A stretch of DNA of 64,000 nucleotides from Manduca sexta (lineage: Eukaryota; Arthropoda; Insecta; Lepidoptera; Sphingidae), in assembly GCF_014839805.1 (NCBI RefSeq), contig NC_051129.1, positions 7,940,920 to 8,004,919 of the forward strand. The letters run 5' to 3'. A program made the translations under genes and the position numbers. The notes under the pieces are model-generated. The model did not search any database, was not told the DNA's origin, and saw nothing but the letters and a program-made list of their open reading frames with translations. Positions 62,474 through 64,000 of this stretch are shown here, in pieces. Each line of letters starts with the position of its first letter. Positions within the stretch are counted from its first letter, which is position 1.

Positions 62474-63675
62474 CACTAAAGACGTTTTACTGTCTAGAAT
62501 TGATTAATATGGTCTTTTTTTGGACAAGAAATATTTTTTGGGAAATATTTACGCGTTGATAATGATGATGGCTATGAACCACACCTATGACCACAAATCG
62601 GCGCCGCAATATTTATTTACTTACTAATATATAAAAAATATCGTTAAGATATATTTTTTTATTGTATATTGGGAGAGGCCCATGATCAGCAATGTACAAT
62701 CAATAATTCGTGATAATGTATGGATATAAAACTTGAGACGATTACGTCAGAAACAAGGTTATAGAATACATCGTACCCACGCACAGAAAATAAAAGACAG
62801 TCGTCACAAAAAACAATTTATAACTAAAAAGCCTAATAAAACGTCTTATCAACTTTAAAACGCATAAGCTGTTTATACCAAAAGATAAAGAAAATTTGAA
62901 ACAACGACATTCTGTTTCTGTACATAATTTATTTCGCTTTTATCTCCGAATTTATTTCCACGCTCTTAGGCCGTTAAATTAAAATAAGTTACTTCAGAGA
63001 AGGATTAAAGAAAATTTAGGTCACTTTTTACGGCTAGGTACTTCAGTGCCATAAGGCGGGTACATAAATCTACTGCAGTTTCATAACTCAATTTCTTTAG
63101 TTTCAGCTGTGAGACAATAAAACGTGTTTTACTGAGGGATTTATTTTGTGTTTCGCTGTAAACTTGTTAAGGAAGTTTTAATTTAATTGCTTTATAACTT
63201 GTGCTAGGTAAAATCAGCGCGGCATCTGCTAAGTTAAACGAGCCGTTAAATTACAACCTGAATCGTAGGCATTTTTAAAAGGATTACAGAAGTCAGATAT
63301 TATAAATTTTTAATTAGTATCAATTTAATTCAAGTGGAAATACTTCACAGCGCTTAGTGCGTGGGTAAAACAATGTTAGACGATGTACCGTACACTACAT
63401 CTTTTGCATTTTTATTACCTAATTATAGGTCTGACATCATTGATAGATATAAAATCTAAGGTTTTAGAAGTGCCTGAGTTCGTCTAGGTAAGTTATTATT
63501 TAAGTCATTATTAATCCAAATGCGATACTTTACTGTTCAGTAAATCACGTCAAGGTCTATGTAAATCTGACTTAAAAAGTAAGATCCAATTATTTCTGAT
63601 ACAGAAAAGGTATGTGTGAATCAATACAATTTTTCATACATACAAATGTTGTTTGAAAGTTTTTTTTCATATGTG
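62474..63675. other. Intergenic DNA, nothing recognised
   Basis: AT-rich. A very short RTE-tail-like phrase ('gggagaggcccatgatcagc') occurs at 62670-62690 but is too short to call. Confidence 0.5.
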
Positions 63676-63960
63676 CACGGCAAAGCGATCCCACTGCACT
63701 TGCTAGTAAGTGGAGTGGGGTTCAATAGAATGTCGACTGAGGAGAGTTAATCACCCCTAGGCAGTCGACACAATTATGCCGGCCTGTTGGAATATACGCA
63801 GGCTCATCCCGGAGTGCGACATATTTACTTGGGCCACTATGGTGTGTTTTAACACATTGCGTAGGTACGGTGGTCGCTATCCGGGCTATATACAATATAT
63901 CTTACCACCACTAATAGTATTTGGTATATTTTGGCATAACTCGGTCAGAATGCAAGCGCG
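63676..63960 (+). repeat. Probable dispersed repeat at right edge
   Basis: It begins 'gcaaagcgatcccactgcac' then 'gtaagtggagtggggttcaa'. It contains complementary arms GTCGACTG (63731-63738) and CAGTCGAC (63761-63768), and continues with 'ctcatcccggagtgcgacat' and 'tacggtggtcgctatccggg'. The wording resembles a repeat common in moth and butterfly genomes (from memory). The 70-codon frame at 63776-63988 lies inside it and is not treated as a host gene. Confidence 0.45.
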
Positions 63961-64000
63961 ATTACATACTACATTAATTGATACATAGAGTTATATAATT

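Noticed and set aside
62670..62690. RTE-tail-like phrase
   Set aside because: Only about 20 bases match, too short to call an element copy.
1..64000. CRISPR array, prokaryotic operon or phage-like region
   Set aside because: No spaced direct repeats, no Shine-Dalgarno-led gene clusters; the spliced gene and retroelements show a eukaryotic genome.

Overview
The window looks like nuclear DNA from a moth or butterfly (Lepidoptera). It is AT-rich, has long intron and intergenic tracts, carries tRNA-derived SINEs, RTE-type LINE tails and Helitron-like repeats of the kind common in lepidopteran genomes, and has one conserved gene split into many small exons. The species cannot be named from the sequence.

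Layout. 1-24.6 kb: no supportable gene; AT-rich intergenic DNA with old repeats (two kinds of tRNA-derived SINE, an RTE-type reverse-transcriptase remnant, Helitron-like copies, and a 166-bp hAT-type MITE with a perfect 8-bp target duplication). 24.9-25.9 kb: a small single-exon gene for a 168-residue single-pass membrane protein of unknown function, behind a CpG-rich leader and followed by AATAAA. 25.9-29.7 kb: intergenic DNA with SINE copies. 29.7-57.5 kb: the main gene of the window, an 11-coding-exon selenium-binding protein 1 / methanethiol oxidase gene on the plus strand (481 residues when spliced). 57.5-64 kb: downstream DNA with a MITE, SINE copies, a weak 72-codon two-membrane-segment reading frame and a further dispersed repeat at the right end.

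The selenium-binding protein gene can be followed exon by exon with every codon phase agreeing. The first coding exon is only 10 nt (three codons plus one base) and lies 5.8 kb before exon 2. Intron 8 uses a GC donor instead of GT. Intron 5 carries a 5.2-kb non-LTR retrotransposon (I/LOA-like: ORF1, then ORF2 with endonuclease, reverse transcriptase, RNase H and a C-terminal Cys/His motif) in the same orientation as the host gene. It is flanked by a perfect 14-bp target-site duplication. Its ORF1 and the front half of ORF2 are open, but the back half of ORF2 switches frame five times.

I found no operon-like cluster, CRISPR, defence locus or other clearly new multi-gene system. The points most worth a second look are the GC-AG intron, the micro-exon start, the apparently young but frame-broken LINE, the ORF1/ORF2 junction without an AUG, and two neighbouring hairpins at 13.7 kb with the same six-base loop.
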